Below, one piece after another: positions 46,722 through 58,266 of a stretch of 64,000 nt of DNA (within the stretch, counting starts at the first letter, position 1; the number at the start of each line of letters is the position of its first letter). The translations under genes were made by a program, and so were the position numbers. Origin of the DNA: Methylophaga thiooxydans DMS010. Its GTDB lineage: Bacteria > Pseudomonadota > Gammaproteobacteria > Nitrosococcales > Methylophagaceae. The notes beneath the pieces were generated by a model that did not search any database, was not told the origin of the DNA, and saw only the letters and a program-made list of their open reading frames with translations. The DNA is taken from NCBI RefSeq assembly GCF_000156355.1, contig NZ_GG657883.1, positions 36,467-100,466 of the forward strand. The letters are read 5' to 3'.

Positions 46722-49325
46722 TTAGTTTTCCAGCTTAGATCCGACCCAGTCGGTGACAGATGCCAGAGCCGCTGCCAGATTCTGAGGTTCATTACCGCCG
46801 CCCTGCGCCATGTCAGGACGACCGCCACCTTTACCACCAACTTGGCTGGCAACATGACCAACCAAATCTCCGGCGCGGATTTTATCGGTAATATCCTTAG
46901 TAACGCCAGCAATAATTGTGATTTTTTCGTCTTTGACTGCTGTGAGTACAATGGCTGCAGTACCCAGTTTGTTTTTCAACTGATCAACAGCTTCACGTAA
47001 TGCTTTACCATCAGCGCCTTCGAGTGATGAAGCAAGCACTTTAATACCATTGATCTCTTGTACTGAGTTAGCAAGATCATCGCCAGCGCTACTGGCCAGT
47101 TTTGCTTTCAGGCTTTCCAGCTCTTTTTCCAGTTCACGACTACGTTGAACTAATAAAGCGGCTTTGTCCTGAACATTGTCTGGTTTGGCTTTGAGTAAGT
47201 CAGATACCTGATTCAAGGTCGATTGCGTGGTGTCGATGTAGTCGAGTGCTTTATCACCGGTTACAGCCTCAATTCGGCGAACACCGGATGCGATACCGGC
47301 TTCAGCAGTAATTTTAAGTAAGCCAATATCACCGGTATGTTGAACATGCGTACCACCACACAGTTCGATCGAAAAATCGCCCATGCTAAGGACTCGAACT
47401 TCATCATCGTACTTTTCACCAAACAGTGCCATGGCGCCGCTTTTCTTAGCTTCTTCAATCGCCATAAGTTTGGTGTCTACCGGATGGTTGAGGCGAATCT
47501 GTTGGTTTACCATGCGTTCGATGTCATGCAACTGATCAGGGGTAACCGGTTCAAAATGAGAGAAATCAAACCGTAAACGTTGTGGATCAACCAAAGAACC
47601 TTTCTGCATGACGTGGTCGCCTAACACGTTGCGTAAAGCAGCATGTAATAAGTGCGTCGCCGAGTGATTCAAAGCAGTGGCTTGGCGATTACTTTCATCG
47701 ATTTGAGCGGTGACGCTTTGGCCAACGTGGAATTGACCATGTTCACAGCGACCGATATGTGTGAACGCTTTACCTTGTTTACGTGTGTCGCTGACAGTGA
47801 AACTGGCGTTATCGCTGGTTATTTCGCCATGGTCGCCAACCTGACCGCCAGATTCAGCGTAAAAAGGCGTGTGATCTAATACCAATACGCCTTCTTGTCC
47901 TGCTTCGAGTTGGTCGACATGTTCGCCATCAGCGATGATGGCTGTGATGGTGCCAGTTTCTTGTGTTTGTGAATAACCACAGAACGCCGTTTCACCATCA
48001 ATAGCGATTTGCTCTGATAAACCACCGGCAAACTGGCTGGCACTACGTGCACGAGTTCGCTGTGCTTCCATTGCTCGCTCAAAGCCTGCGATATCAATCG
48101 TTAAACCGCGCTCACGGGCAATGTCTGCTGTCAGATCAATAGGGAACCCATAGGTGTCATAGAGAAGAAAAACAGTTTCACCAGGAATCTCTTTATCGCC
48201 CATATCTTCAATGGCCTGATCAAGAATACGCAAGCCGTTGTCTAAGGTATCGGCAAAACGGTTTTCTTCTTGCAGTAAAGCTTTTTCAACTAACGCTTGT
48301 GCTTGTTTCAACTCTGGAAATGCATCGCCCATTTCATTAACTAAGGGCTGCACCAATTTATGGAAGAATGCTTCTTTAAGTCCCAGCTTGTGGCCATGAC
48401 GTATTGCGCGACGAATAATCCGACGTAATACATAGCCGCGGCCTTCGTTTGAAGGGTGAACACCGTCCGCAATCATAAACGAGCAAGAACGAATGTGATC
48501 GGCGATAACGCGTAATGAGAAGTTACTCGAATCTTCTGTCCCAGAAAGCGCCTGAATCGCTTCGATCAAATGTTGGAATAAATCAATTTCGTAGTTGTTG
48601 TGGACGTGTTGCAGAACAGCCGCGAGACGTTCCAATCCCATGCCGGTATCAACGGACGGTTTGGGTAAGGGTGTCAGTGTGCCATCGGCGCTACGATCAA
48701 ATTGCATAAAGACCAGGTTCCAGATTTCGATGTAACGATCGCCATCTTCTTCTGGTGTGCCGGGAGGACCCCCAGCAATGTCTTCGCCATGGTCATAAAA
48801 GATTTCAGAGCAGGGACCACATGGGCCGGTATCACCCATTGACCAAAAATTATCTTTGGCACCAATTCGTGAAAAGCGATCAGCTGATACACCGATTTCT
48901 TTAAGCCAGATATCAGCGGCTTCATCATCTTCTTCAAATACGGTTATCCAGAGTTTTTCTGGAGGTAGCGCCAGCGTTTCGGTTAAAAATTCCCAAGCAT
49001 ATTGAATTGCTTCACGTTTGAAGTAATCGCCGAAGCTGAAATTACCGAGCATTTCAAAGAAGGTATGGTGACGGGCGGTGTAACCGACATTTTCCAAGTC
49101 ATTGTGCTTACCACCGGCTCGTACACAACGCTGCGTAGTCACTGCACGAGTGTATTTACGGGTTTCTTGGCCAAGGAAGGTTTCCTTAAATTGCACCATA
49201 CCAGCGTTGGTAAATAGCAGGGTAGGATCGTTAGCGGGAACCAGCGGACTGCTGGCAACCACTTCATGGCCCTTGCTTGCGAAAAAGTCGAGAAACAACT
49301 TGCGTAAATCAGCGCTACTTTTCAT
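46722..49325 (-). CDS. alaS: Alanyl-tRNA synthetase
   Basis: 867-residue class II synthetase. The N-terminal catalytic domain includes [15 protein letters not shown] and [18 protein letters not shown]; the editing domain contains [11 protein letters not shown] and CGGTHV zinc ligands; the C-terminal glycine-rich DHHA1 domain is [12 protein letters not shown]. Its start overlaps recX by 11 bases, giving the classic recA-recX-alaS order. Confidence 0.97.
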   Translation of the reverse strand: MKSSADLRKLFLDFFASKGHEVVASSPLVPANDPTLLFTNAGMVQFKETFLGQETRKYTRAVTTQRCVRAGGKHNDLENVGYTARHHTFFEMLGNFSFGDYFKREAIQYAWEFLTETLALPPEKLWITVFEEDDEAADIWLKEIGVSADRFSRIGAKDNFWSMGDTGPCGPCSEIFYDHGEDIAGGPPGTPEEDGDRYIEIWNLVFMQFDRSADGTLTPLPKPSVDTGMGLERLAAVLQHVHNNYEIDLFQHLIEAIQALSGTEDSSNFSLRVIADHIRSCSFMIADGVHPSNEGRGYVLRRIIRRAIRHGHKLGLKEAFFHKLVQPLVNEMGDAFPELKQAQALVEKALLQEENRFADTLDNGLRILDQAIEDMGDKEIPGETVFLLYDTYGFPIDLTADIARERGLTIDIAGFERAMEAQRTRARSASQFAGGLSEQIAIDGETAFCGYSQTQETGTITAIIADGEHVDQLEAGQEGVLVLDHTPFYAESGGQVGDHGEITSDNASFTVSDTRKQGKAFTHIGRCEHGQFHVGQSVTAQIDESNRQATALNHSATHLLHAALRNVLGDHVMQKGSLVDPQRLRFDFSHFEPVTPDQLHDIERMVNQQIRLNHPVDTKLMAIEEAKKSGAMALFGEKYDDEVRVLSMGDFSIELCGGTHVQHTGDIGLLKITAEAGIASGVRRIEAVTGDKALDYIDTTQSTLNQVSDLLKAKPDNVQDKAALLVQRSRELEKELESLKAKLASSAGDDLANSVQEINGIKVLASSLEGADGKALREAVDQLKNKLGTAAIVLTAVKDEKITIIAGVTKDITDKIRAGDLVGHVASQVGGKGGGRPDMAQGGGNEPQNLAAALASVTDWVGSKLEN

Positions 49326-49764
49326 TGTTGGTTAAATTAAAACTTTCCGTTATTTGTTCATGAGTAAAGCCCCGATACTGTAAAAATCGCTGTTGCTTTG
49401 CGCGATCTTTAAAGTCATCTGGACTATGCTCCCCAAAACGTTTGCAGCGGACTTCTATGGCCAAAGCAAACCAGTCTATGTCTGCCTGCTGCAGACTTGT
49501 CGTGATGATATCCGAGTTTACACCACGTTCTTTCAATTCCATGCCGATTCGCACACTGCCATACCCCCGGTTAGCGCGCGAACTTACAAAACTTTCTGCA
49601 AACCGTTCATCACTTTGTAAACCAGCTTGTTGTAACTGTGCGATGGTGTCTTCTATTTCTACTTGGTCGAAGCCGGCTTTTTGCAGTTTGCGAGACAACT
49701 CCAGTGCACTATGTTCTCGGTTAGCTAGGTAGCCTACCGCTCGCGCGCTGGTAGATTGTTTCAC
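49315..49764 (-). CDS. recX: RecX regulatory protein
   Basis: 149-residue three-helix-repeat protein that restrains RecA filaments. The N-terminal repeat [19 protein letters not shown] and the central [18 protein letters not shown] segment are typical. It starts at GTG, overlapping the recA stop (GTGA), so is translationally coupled to it. Confidence 0.93.
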   Translation of the reverse strand: MKQSTSARAVGYLANREHSALELSRKLQKAGFDQVEIEDTIAQLQQAGLQSDERFAESFVSSRANRGYGSVRIGMELKERGVNSDIITTSLQQADIDWFALAIEVRCKRFGEHSPDDFKDRAKQQRFLQYRGFTHEQITESFNLTNNEK

Positions 49765-50804
49765 GCTTCTACATCATTCTCGACGGGTGGTTGAGTGTCA
49801 GCCGGTTTTACCTTCTTAGGCAACATAGCTTCACGAATTTTCGCTTCGATTTCAGCCGCCATTTCTGTGTTTTCTCTCAAAAATGCACGCACGTTGTCTT
49901 TACCTTGACCAATACGCGTTCCGTTGTAGCTGTACCAAGCGCCTGATTTCTCTACCAGGTTTTGTGACACGCCCAGATCAATCAGTTCGCCTTCACGTGA
50001 AATACCTTCGCCGTAGAGGATATCGAACTCGACTTGTTTGAAAGGTGGCGCCACTTTGTTTTTAACGACTTTGACGCGAGTTTCATTACCCAGAATCTCA
50101 TCACCTTTTTTGATAGCACCAATTCGGCGAATATCAAGACGAACAGAGGCATAGAATTTCAATGCATTACCGCCTGTGGTGGTTTCAGGGTTACCAAACA
50201 TGACACCGATCTTCATACGGATTTGGTTAATAAAGATAACCAAGGTGTTCGAACGTTTGATATTCGCCGTTAGCTTACGCAAGGCTTGAGACATCAGGCG
50301 GGCTTGAAGACCCATGTGACTGTCACCCATATCGCCTTCAATTTCAGCTTTTGGGGTTAAGGCAGCAACAGAGTCAACGACAACAATATCCACTGCGCCA
50401 GAGCGTACCAGCATATCGGTGATTTCCAGCGCTTGTTCACCAGTATCAGGTTGCGACACCAGTAAGTCATCTATATCTACACCGAGTTTTTCTGCATAAA
50501 CAGGGTCAAGCGCATGCTCCGCATCGACAAATGCTGCCGTGCCGCCCATTTTTTGCATTTCAGCAATGGCGTGCAGGGTTAATGTGGTTTTACCAGATGA
50601 TTCAGGGCCATAAATTTCGATCACACGGCCGCGAGGCAAACCGCCAATGCCCAAGGCAACATCTAAGCCGATTGAGCCGGTCGACACAGCGGCAATATCA
50701 CGGGCTGCACCAGCGTCACCCATACGCATGACGGCACCTTTACCGAATTGCTTTTCGATTTGTCCCAGTGCTGCACCGAGTGCCTTCTTCTTGTTGTCGT
50801 CCAT
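49761..50804 (-). CDS. recA: Recombinase RecA
   Basis: 347-residue DNA-dependent ATPase for homologous recombination and LexA cleavage. Walker A is GPESSGKTT (residues 66-74), DAEHALDP and [11 protein letters not shown] follow, and the L2 loop region is [20 protein letters not shown]. The acidic C-tail is VENDVEA. I found no gammaproteobacterial LexA box (CTG-N10-CAG) in the 54 bases upstream; transcription may start before the upstream pncC gene. Confidence 0.98.
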   Translation of the reverse strand: MDDNKKKALGAALGQIEKQFGKGAVMRMGDAGAARDIAAVSTGSIGLDVALGIGGLPRGRVIEIYGPESSGKTTLTLHAIAEMQKMGGTAAFVDAEHALDPVYAEKLGVDIDDLLVSQPDTGEQALEITDMLVRSGAVDIVVVDSVAALTPKAEIEGDMGDSHMGLQARLMSQALRKLTANIKRSNTLVIFINQIRMKIGVMFGNPETTTGGNALKFYASVRLDIRRIGAIKKGDEILGNETRVKVVKNKVAPPFKQVEFDILYGEGISREGELIDLGVSQNLVEKSGAWYSYNGTRIGQGKDNVRAFLRENTEMAAEIEAKIREAMLPKKVKPADTQPPVENDVEA

Positions 50805-50858
50805 TGAGCTACCCCTGAACTAGATTGTGTAAATCATCGATTATCCCATAGATAGCAG

Positions 50859-51359
50859 TTAGTCTCTAGCGTTTTTGACGATCCCCGTCAGGGCTTCAAA
50901 AACGGCCTGTTTCCTGATGGTGTTACGGTCACCAGCGAATTGAAAACAGATACTGTGAACACCTGCATTTTGCATTGCCCAGCCTATCCAGACCGTACCG
51001 ACAGGTTTTTCGGCTGTTCCGCCATCGGGCCCTGCGATTCCTGTTATTGCGACACACATGTCTGCATTCGAGTGCGCCATTGCACCGAGCGCCATCTCCT
51101 CTACCACTGACAAACTCACAGCGCCATTTTTTTCCAAGGTGGCTGGGGCAACGCCAAGTTCTTCAATTTTTGCTTCATTGCTATAGGTGACAAAGCCACG
51201 TTCGAACCAGGCTGAACTACCTGCCAAATCAGTGCAGCATTTGGCTACCCATCCGCCGGTACATGATTCCGCTGTGACGAGATGTTTTTGTTGGCTGACT
51301 AAAAGTTGAGCAATTTCCTCAACGAGTTGGTGGAGTGATGCGTCAGAAATGTTTTGCAT
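50859..51359 (-). CDS. pncC: Nicotinamide-nucleotide amidase (CinA C-terminal domain)
   Basis: 166-residue CinA-C/PncC enzyme that deamidates NMN to nicotinate mononucleotide in NAD recycling. TAESCTGGWVAKC, SSAWFERGFVTYSNEAK and ITGIAGPDGGTAEKPVGTVW are diagnostic. It precedes recA on the same strand. Its start codon is separated from the divergent mutS start by only 10 bases. Confidence 0.95.
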   Translation of the reverse strand: MQNISDASLHQLVEEIAQLLVSQQKHLVTAESCTGGWVAKCCTDLAGSSAWFERGFVTYSNEAKIEELGVAPATLEKNGAVSLSVVEEMALGAMAHSNADMCVAITGIAGPDGGTAEKPVGTVWIGWAMQNAGVHSICFQFAGDRNTIRKQAVFEALTGIVKNARD

Positions 51360-51369
51360 GATATAAACT

Positions 51370-53931
51370 ATGCCGATGACTCAAAACCAAAATCATACTC
51401 CAATGATGCAGCAGTATCTGCGCATCAAAGCAGAACACCCTGAATTTTTATTGTTTTATCGGATGGGCGACTTCTATGAATTGTTTTTTGATGATGCCCA
51501 TAAAGCCGCCGAATTACTCGATATCACACTGACGGCAAGGGGGAGTAGTAATGGTGCGCCGATCCCGATGGCCGGGGTGCCATATCACGCTGCGGATGGC
51601 TATTTGTCGCGCTTGATAAAATTAGGTGAATCGGTTGCTATTTGTGAGCAAATAGGTGACCCGGCCAAAAGCAAAGGTCCCGTAGAGCGCGAAGTAGTCA
51701 GAGTGCTCACGCCGGGTACATTGACTGAAGAAGCCTTGCTCGACAGTCGTAATGAAAATCTCTTAGTGGCTGTCAGTCATAATAAGGGACGTTATGGTCT
51801 CGCTTCCGCTGAAATCAGTAGTGGACGTTTCGTTGTCTCAGAGTTGGATTCTTTATCTGACATACAGGCGGAGCTGGCACGCTTACAAGCTGCTGAAATT
51901 CTGATCAGTGATACCGAATTAGATGACTTCGGGGCTTTTGCCAAGCAGTTACGTGCTTTGCCTGAATGGCATTTTGAACAAAAAGCAGCCAACAGACGGC
52001 TTTGTGAACACTTCAATACAACCGACCTGAAAGGCTTTGGTTGTGATGAGCTTGATCTTGCCATTCAAGCGGCGGGTTGTCTTATCAACTACGCACAGCA
52101 AACACATCGAACTGCTTTACCGCATTTAAGACGCATCAATGTTGAGTTCACCAGAGACAGTATTAAGCTGGATCCGCCATCGCGTAAAAACCTGGAATTA
52201 GAGCAAAACCTTTCAGGAGGGCGTGAAAACACGCTGATATCAGTGTTGGACAGAACGGCGACGCCGATGGGCGCCAGAATGTTGCGACGCTGGCTAATGC
52301 GACCAGTGCGTGATCAAAAAATATTACGCCAACGCCAAGAGGTTATTCAGCAGTTTATAGACCAGCACCATTTCACGGACTGTCACGATTTAATGCGTTC
52401 TTTGGGTGATATCGAACGTATTCTCACGCGTATTGCTTTACGAACTGCCAGACCACGTGACTTTATGCATCTCAGGCAAATGCTGGAAATATTGCCTGCA
52501 ATGCATCAGTTGCTCAAGCCAATGACCAGTTTGCATATCCGGCATCTTGATCGCACGCTTGGCACGTTTTCTGAATTACTGACTTTACTGCAAACAGCGA
52601 TTATTGATGAGCCGCCGGTGTTAATTCGTGACGGTGGTGTCATAAAGCCAGGGTTTAATAATGAGTTGGATCATTTGCGAGATTTGCATCAGAACGCGAG
52701 TGGCTTCCTCGATAAGTTAGAAAAAGAAGAGCGTGAACGCACTGGTGTTAGTACCTTAAAAGTGGGCTATAACAAAGTGCATGGCTATTTTATCGAGCTG
52801 AGTCGAGCGCATGATATTGACGTGCCGACAGAATATGTTCGCAGGCAGACTCTGAAAAATGCAGAGCGTTATATCACGCCTGAGTTGAAGGCCTTTGAAG
52901 AGCAGGTGTTAAGTGCCAATGAAAAGGCCTTGGCGTTGGAAAAATCGCTTTATGATGGCTTATTTGATCGGGTAGCGCCCGAGTTGGCAGCTTTAGAGCA
53001 TTCGGCTGCCGCTCTAGCCGAGTTGGATGTTTTGGCGAACCTTGCTGAGCGTGCAGAAACCTTAGATTATGTGGCACCGTCATTTTCTGATGTGCCTGGC
53101 ATTCATATCGAGAATGGTCGTCACCCGGTGGTTGAAGTCTGTCAGCCACATCCTTTTTGTGCCAATGATCTAAAGCTTAGTGGCGAACAACCCATGTTGA
53201 TCATTACCGGCCCCAATATGGGGGGCAAATCGACCTATATGCGCCAAACGGCACTAATTGTGTTGATGGCTCATATGGGAAGCTATGTTCCTGCAACGAA
53301 AGCGGTTATTGGACCCGTTGATCAGGTGTTTACCCGGATTGGTGCCTCCGACGATCTCGCATCAGGTCGTTCGACGTTTATGGTAGAAATGAACGAAGCG
53401 GCCAATATTTTAAATAATGCGACACAACACAGTTTGGTCTTGATGGATGAGATAGGCCGGGGGACCAGTACCTTTGATGGTCTAGCCTTGGCATGGTCAT
53501 GTGCTGAAAAATTGATTCGTGATATTGGTGCTTACACCTTGTTTGCCACCCACTATTTTGAAATGACGCAGTTACCTGCTTTATTCGAAAAAGCGCGTAA
53601 CGTGCACTTGGACGCGATTGAGCATGGCGACAAAATTGTCTTTTTACATCAATTAAAAGACGGGGCTGCCAATCAAAGCTATGGATTGCAAGTAGCGCAA
53701 CTGGCGGGTGTTCCCGATGATGTCATTGCCGCGGCTAGGGTCAAATTACAGCAGCTTGAACAAAATCGCTATCAAGCTGACGATGAGGCAAACCAGCCAC
53801 AACCTGATTTATTTGTTGTACCCAGTAAACCTGAATGGGAAAAACGCCTACAGGCTGTGAATCCTGATGAACTTAGTCCCAAACAGGCCTTGGATGTGCT
53901 TTATGAGCTTCGACGTCAGTTAGATGCTTAG
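51370..53931 (+). CDS. mutS: DNA mismatch repair protein MutS
   Basis: 853 residues. The N-terminal mismatch-binding domain has [15 protein letters not shown], the Phe-x-Glu element; the clamp and lever domains span the middle; the ATPase domain has Walker [14 protein letters not shown] near residue 614 and [14 protein letters not shown]. The C-terminal helix ends [14 protein letters not shown], a dimer/tetramer region. The start is ATG with another ATG two codons on. The stop overlaps the convergent ycgL stop by four bases. Confidence 0.97.
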   Translation: MPMTQNQNHTPMMQQYLRIKAEHPEFLLFYRMGDFYELFFDDAHKAAELLDITLTARGSSNGAPIPMAGVPYHAADGYLSRLIKLGESVAICEQIGDPAKSKGPVEREVVRVLTPGTLTEEALLDSRNENLLVAVSHNKGRYGLASAEISSGRFVVSELDSLSDIQAELARLQAAEILISDTELDDFGAFAKQLRALPEWHFEQKAANRRLCEHFNTTDLKGFGCDELDLAIQAAGCLINYAQQTHRTALPHLRRINVEFTRDSIKLDPPSRKNLELEQNLSGGRENTLISVLDRTATPMGARMLRRWLMRPVRDQKILRQRQEVIQQFIDQHHFTDCHDLMRSLGDIERILTRIALRTARPRDFMHLRQMLEILPAMHQLLKPMTSLHIRHLDRTLGTFSELLTLLQTAIIDEPPVLIRDGGVIKPGFNNELDHLRDLHQNASGFLDKLEKEERERTGVSTLKVGYNKVHGYFIELSRAHDIDVPTEYVRRQTLKNAERYITPELKAFEEQVLSANEKALALEKSLYDGLFDRVAPELAALEHSAAALAELDVLANLAERAETLDYVAPSFSDVPGIHIENGRHPVVEVCQPHPFCANDLKLSGEQPMLIITGPNMGGKSTYMRQTALIVLMAHMGSYVPATKAVIGPVDQVFTRIGASDDLASGRSTFMVEMNEAANILNNATQHSLVLMDEIGRGTSTFDGLALAWSCAEKLIRDIGAYTLFATHYFEMTQLPALFEKARNVHLDAIEHGDKIVFLHQLKDGAANQSYGLQVAQLAGVPDDVIAAARVKLQQLEQNRYQADDEANQPQPDLFVVPSKPEWEKRLQAVNPDELSPKQALDVLYELRRQLDA

Positions 53932-54209
53932 TGCAGGTGTTGTTTTTTCGGGTTGTTAAACTCGCCTAGTTTTTCTGGGCGTGGTGGCATTTGCACATGA
54001 AAACCCTGATTTTCTAGGTTTTCAATGACTTGATCGACATTTTCACGTGCCAGCGGACGGTCCGAACTTAACGCGAGTTCCATAACAAAAACCGGCTCTT
54101 TCCCCATTGAGTCATATAACTCTTGCGGTACGGCTGAGAAATCATCTTTGTTGACGATATAAAGATATAACTCTTCTTTTTTAGTGCTTTTGTAAATGTA
54201 GGTTTTCAT
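53928..54209 (-). CDS. ycgL: YcgL-family protein
   Basis: 93-residue YcgL domain protein. TYLYIYKS-like N terminus, [19 protein letters not shown] and [16 protein letters not shown] match the family. The ATG after the glyoxalase gene stop was chosen. Function unknown in E. coli as well. It is the end of the minus-strand run with the glyoxalase-fold and DUF885 genes. Confidence 0.9.
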   Translation of the reverse strand: MKTYIYKSTKKEELYLYIVNKDDFSAVPQELYDSMGKEPVFVMELALSSDRPLARENVDQVIENLENQGFHVQMPPRPEKLGEFNNPKKQHLH

Positions 54210-54214
54210 GATGC

Positions 54215-54607
54215 TCAAGAAATGGGGGGATGATAAATAATCTGCACTACAGTGCCGCCTGGGTCATAGCAATAAAAGCTACGCGCGCCATCACGATGCG
54301 TGCGAGGTGCGTTGCGAATTTTAACATTGTTCGCTTCTAAAAAAGCAAACCAGTCGTCAACTTCGTCCATCGTTGGAATGATAAATCCGATGTGATCCAA
54401 ACGTTGTTGTTCACTACTGGCGGGCTTGGTGTCAGCCTGATGTAACGCCAGATTGTCGTTACCTGATGTGAGGTAAACATTGTTATCGTCAGGTCGCCAT
54501 TCGACGTCCATCCCAAGTAAGTGCACATAGAAAAATTCGCATGCTGCCAAATCTTCCACAAAAAGCGCCACATGACGCATTCCGCCGGTTTTTCCGGGTC
54601 TTTGCAT
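54215..54607 (-). CDS. VOC (glyoxalase/dioxygenase-fold) protein
   Basis: 130-residue VOC-superfamily protein with two beta-alpha-beta3 units. MRHVALFVEDLAACEFFYVHLLGM opens the first and LDHIGFIIPTMDEVDDWFAFL the second; YDPGGTVVQIIYHP provides the last metal ligand. The start is the ATG overlapping the DUF885 stop by one base (TAATG). It may detoxify an alpha-oxoaldehyde or act on an aromatic substrate; not assignable. Confidence 0.82.
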   Translation of the reverse strand: MQRPGKTGGMRHVALFVEDLAACEFFYVHLLGMDVEWRPDDNNVYLTSGNDNLALHQADTKPASSEQQRLDHIGFIIPTMDEVDDWFAFLEANNVKIRNAPRTHRDGARSFYCYDPGGTVVQIIYHPPIS

Positions 54608-56247
54608 TAGTCGTCTCCAAACACGTGCTGACAACACTGTTGCCAGATAGCGCTACCAAATTGATTTTCAATTACCAGTGGTAATGCGACAGAACCACAG
54701 CTTAGAAGTTTGTCATGAAAGGTTTTTAATTCGGCACTATCAGCAGGGTTTACAATGTCTCTTAGGGCGTTAATTAGCGCCCAGCCGACCGCATAACTCA
54801 TCGGAACAGTTGGTGCGAGACTGTACCAGTTACATTCAGCTTGGGCTTGCTCTTGACTGAAACCGAGCTTCTCAACCATCTCGGCAATGGCCTGTTGCTG
54901 ATCCCATTTCCCTGTATGCAGATTGACATCAATGATAATGCGTAATGCGCGCCATAGTCTGTCACGTAACATCACAACGGTTTGGCCCTGATAGCGTTCG
55001 TAACCTTGTTCCAACATCATTTGTTCACAGTACAAAGCCCAGCCTTCATACAATGTGGCACAGGGAAATAATCGACGTAGCAAACTGCTGCTCTGTTCGG
55101 ATTGATTTGCTGTGACAAATTGTAAATGATGTCCGGGCCACGCTTCATGGACACTGGTTTGGGCAATGGCGGCGTAGTTATGTTCTGCCAGTTCTGTATC
55201 GCAAGTTACAGGGGTGACGTAGTAAAAAGCATTCTGACTCAGATCCGCAATACTTGGATCAAGATAGGCTGCAAAAGGAATCTGGTGACGTAAAAAGGCC
55301 GGAGTATCGACCACAGTGAGATGTTGTCGGCCTGGCATGGAGACTAAATCATGCGATTTTAAAAAGTCTTTGGCGGCCTGCATTTCAGTTTGATAACAAT
55401 CCAGCAACTCAGCAGAAGTGGGGTGATCTTCTCTTATTTTCTCAAGAGTTAGCCCTGATTCAGCAATGGCTTTGTCCAACTGTGCTTTTGTGTCCGCGAA
55501 TAACTGTTCACCAAATTGACGTAAACGTTGTGCATTTATCGGAAGGAAATGACGATAGTTCAGCAGACGTTCAAAATGCTCACGACCACAGGCAAAATCA
55601 CCTTTCGCCTTGCCATTGAGGCGTTGTAAGTGGTGATGAAAGGCTTCCAGCGACGTTGATACCTGTTGCAGTGCCGGTTCGATATCCTCTTGGGTTGAAA
55701 TCGCCTGACGTACGCGTGGATGTTGCGATAAGTGATGACAGAAATCAATGCCTGACTCACATTCTTGTGTGGTCATTTCCAGCCAGGCAGGGGGAATCAA
55801 TTCCGGTGCTGTGTCGAGATAGGTTTTGGCTTCTCTGAGATGATGAGGGATCTGTTGCAACCGAGAGAGTAGGGCTTGATTAAACGTTTCAAGTGGCCTA
55901 ATCGTTAGTTGGTGCAGGGCATTAATGGGCAAAAAACGTGCAGGTTCTCGGTAACGCCAATCATGCTCCATCAGTTCGTGGTGTTCCAATAAGGCCCAAC
56001 CACGAAGAATCTGATAATGCATATGTTGCTGTGAATCTAGCTGCTCAGGATCGATCTCATCCAATGCGGTCAGACATTTTTCGTTCAGAACCAGTTGAAT
56101 ACCCAGGCTGGTATCGTCACACGGTGTGAGTTCGCCGGCTGAGTCTTCAACACCCGCATCGAGAGCAGCTTCAGGGTTAAATTGACACCAGCTCTTTAAA
56201 TAACTGTCTTCTATGCATTCAAAGCGTTGACGGGTTTCAGTCGACAT
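54607..56247 (-). CDS. DUF885 family putative metallopeptidase
   Basis: 546-residue DUF885 protein. The zinc motif HEAWPGH is at the centre of TSVHEAWPGHHLQF, with Glu in YEGWALYCEQMM further on, as in this metallopeptidase-like family. There is no signal peptide, so it is cytoplasmic. The ATG (MSTETRQ) four codons after a TTG was used. It overlaps the OsmC gene by 11 bases. Confidence 0.8.
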   Translation of the reverse strand: MSTETRQRFECIEDSYLKSWCQFNPEAALDAGVEDSAGELTPCDDTSLGIQLVLNEKCLTALDEIDPEQLDSQQHMHYQILRGWALLEHHELMEHDWRYREPARFLPINALHQLTIRPLETFNQALLSRLQQIPHHLREAKTYLDTAPELIPPAWLEMTTQECESGIDFCHHLSQHPRVRQAISTQEDIEPALQQVSTSLEAFHHHLQRLNGKAKGDFACGREHFERLLNYRHFLPINAQRLRQFGEQLFADTKAQLDKAIAESGLTLEKIREDHPTSAELLDCYQTEMQAAKDFLKSHDLVSMPGRQHLTVVDTPAFLRHQIPFAAYLDPSIADLSQNAFYYVTPVTCDTELAEHNYAAIAQTSVHEAWPGHHLQFVTANQSEQSSSLLRRLFPCATLYEGWALYCEQMMLEQGYERYQGQTVVMLRDRLWRALRIIIDVNLHTGKWDQQQAIAEMVEKLGFSQEQAQAECNWYSLAPTVPMSYAVGWALINALRDIVNPADSAELKTFHDKLLSCGSVALPLVIENQFGSAIWQQCCQHVFGDD

Positions 56248-56656
56248 CAATAATCTCAAAGTCGTGGGTGATGGTAGCTGTTTTTGCCATCATTAATGTC
56301 GCGGAACAATATTTCTCGGTCGACATCGTAATAGCACGTTCGACAAAACTCGATTTAATATCACGACCTGTCACTTTGAAGTGAACGTGAATATTGGTGT
56401 AAACCTTGGGGATTTCTTCACTGCGTTCGCCATTGATTTCAACTACACAATCATGTACATCCTGACGTGACTTTTTCAGTATTTCAATAACATCAAACGC
56501 CGTGCAACCTCCCATGCCGAGCAGAAGCAGTTCCATTGGGCGCATACCGGTACCATGACCACCGGCTTCTTCAGGACCATCCATTACTACGGTATGGCCT
56601 GTGCCTGACTCGCCCAGAAACATGACATCTTCTACCCATTTCACTCTTGCTTTCAT
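56237..56656 (-). CDS. OsmC-family peroxide-reducing protein
   Basis: 139 residues, OsmC/YhfA subgroup. Two redox Cys are present: GMGGCTAFDVIEIL and EKYCSATLMM. Such proteins reduce organic hydroperoxides. An OsmC gene in this place relative to vfr/crp is also seen in Pseudomonas. Confidence 0.9.
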   Translation of the reverse strand: MKARVKWVEDVMFLGESGTGHTVVMDGPEEAGGHGTGMRPMELLLLGMGGCTAFDVIEILKKSRQDVHDCVVEINGERSEEIPKVYTNIHVHFKVTGRDIKSSFVERAITMSTEKYCSATLMMAKTATITHDFEIIDVD

Positions 56657-56739
56657 TCAAATACTTCCCAAAGTTGATAAATGACTTTAATTTTGCCATA
56701 TTTGTGAAATTGAAAACGAATTATAACCGCTTACAGCTG

Positions 56740-56745
56740 TATAAT
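56740..56745 (+). promoter_or_regulatory. -10 element of the crp/vfr promoter
   Basis: A perfect TATAAT lies 29 bases before the ATG of the Crp-family gene. No good -35 is at 16-18 bases, so an activator or extended -10 may help. Confidence 0.45.
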
Positions 56746-56773
56746 CGTCACCGGTTTTTAACTAGGATATTGA

Positions 56774-57457
56774 ATGGAATACCATAAACATAAAGCGCTT
56801 GAAGAAGGCTTAGCCGATTTTTTCCACGTATGCCATAGCAAATTTTATCCAGCTAAAAACATTGTTATTCGTCCCGGCGATCCAGCCGACACACTCTATT
56901 ACATTCGCGAAGGTTCTGTCACCGTCTGCATGGAAAATGAAGAGGGTGAAGAGCTGATTGTGGCGTATCTGAACCAAGGTGACTTTATCGGTGAGATTGG
57001 TTTCTTTTCTGAAGTGGGTGACCGAATGGTTACTATCAGAGCGAAAACAGATGTTCGTACTGAAGAAGTGTCGTATCAGCAACTACGAACTCTGGCAGAT
57101 ACCCAGTTAAAAAATTGTTATGCGACGTTGATTTATACCATCGGAGAGCAAATGGCTTCGCGTTTATTGTCGACGACAAGAAAAGCGACAGACTTGGCTT
57201 TTCTTGATGTGGCAGGCCGTGTTGAGGCAGCGTTACAAGAACTGGCATTACAACCTGATGCAATGCGCCACCCTCAAGGTATTCAAATCAAAATCACACG
57301 TCAGGAAATCAGTCGTATGGTGGGGTGCTCACGCGAAATGGTCGGGCGTGTTCTTAAAGAGTTGCAAGAAGACGGCACAATCTGGGCGCACGGCAAAACG
57401 GTGGTGGTCTATGATGAAGCCAATCGACACAAAAACCCCGTTGTTAAAAAGCTCTAG
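56774..57457 (+). CDS. crp: Crp/Vfr-type cyclic-nucleotide-responsive regulator
   Basis: 227-residue regulator. The cyclic-nucleotide pocket includes [20 protein letters not shown], and the helix-turn-helix is [20 protein letters not shown]. It is the Vfr/Crp group rather than FNR: no N-terminal Cys cluster is visible. It converges on trpC with overlapping stop codons, the same pairing as vfr and trpC in Pseudomonas. Confidence 0.93.
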   Translation: MEYHKHKALEEGLADFFHVCHSKFYPAKNIVIRPGDPADTLYYIREGSVTVCMENEEGEELIVAYLNQGDFIGEIGFFSEVGDRMVTIRAKTDVRTEEVSYQQLRTLADTQLKNCYATLIYTIGEQMASRLLSTTRKATDLAFLDVAGRVEAALQELALQPDAMRHPQGIQIKITRQEISRMVGCSREMVGRVLKELQEDGTIWAHGKTVVVYDEANRHKNPVVKKL

Positions 57458-58254
57458 AAAAACAAATGACTCAGCGCTAAACCGGGATCCTCAGCACGCA
57501 TAAAGGCCTCACCAACGAGAAAACCATTTACCTTGTTATCACGCATCAGCTTTACATCTTCCGGTGTGTGTATACCACTTTCGGTAATCACAATATGACC
57601 GTCTGGGATGCGTGATAATAAGTTTAAGGTGGTGTCGAGAGATGTTTCGAATGTGCGCAAGTTGCGATTGTTAATACCGATAAGTGGTAAGTTCAAGACC
57701 AATGCACGTTCTAACTCGTCTACATCATGAACTTCAACCAAGACATCCATACCCAATTGAATCGCTAATTGACTCAGTTGCTCTAATTGGTTGTCGTCCA
57801 GAGCAGAAACAATCAAAAGAATACAGTCTGCGCTGATCGCTCTTGCCTCGAACACCTGATAGGGATCGATAATAAAATCTTTACGAATAACGGGTAGGGC
57901 GCAGGCTCTACGTGCTTGTTGTAGAAACTCTTCATGACCTTGGAAAAAGTCACGATCCGTCAACACCGATAAACAAGCCGCGCCGTGTTTTTCATAACTG
58001 GCTGCTATCTCAGCAGGTTTAAAGTCTTCTCGAAGCAGTCCTTTACTCGGTGATGCTTTTTTAATTTCAGCAATAACGCCAGCGTCACCATCGGTGATTC
58101 TTTGAGATAGGGATTCGACAAAACCGCGCACAGGATCAGCGGCTTCCGCTAATTGCTGCATGATCGCCAGTGGAATTTTGGCAGAACGCTCGGCAATTTC
58201 TTCCTGTTTACGTTTAAGGATTTTGACCAGAATATCGGGTGTGTTTTCAGACAT
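57454..58254 (-). CDS. trpC: Indole-3-glycerol phosphate synthase
   Basis: 266 residues. [44 protein letters not shown], and [14 protein letters not shown] are the barrel motifs of TrpC. It closes the indole ring in tryptophan synthesis. It is the last of the trpE-trpG-trpD-trpC run on this strand. Confidence 0.96.
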   Translation of the reverse strand: MSENTPDILVKILKRKQEEIAERSAKIPLAIMQQLAEAADPVRGFVESLSQRITDGDAGVIAEIKKASPSKGLLREDFKPAEIAASYEKHGAACLSVLTDRDFFQGHEEFLQQARRACALPVIRKDFIIDPYQVFEARAISADCILLIVSALDDNQLEQLSQLAIQLGMDVLVEVHDVDELERALVLNLPLIGINNRNLRTFETSLDTTLNLLSRIPDGHIVITESGIHTPEDVKLMRDNKVNGFLVGEAFMRAEDPGLALSHLFF

Positions 58255-58266
58255 TATTTTTTAGCT

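Noticed and set aside
49335..49620. Plus-strand frames inside recX
   Set aside because: Antisense shadows of a well-supported gene.
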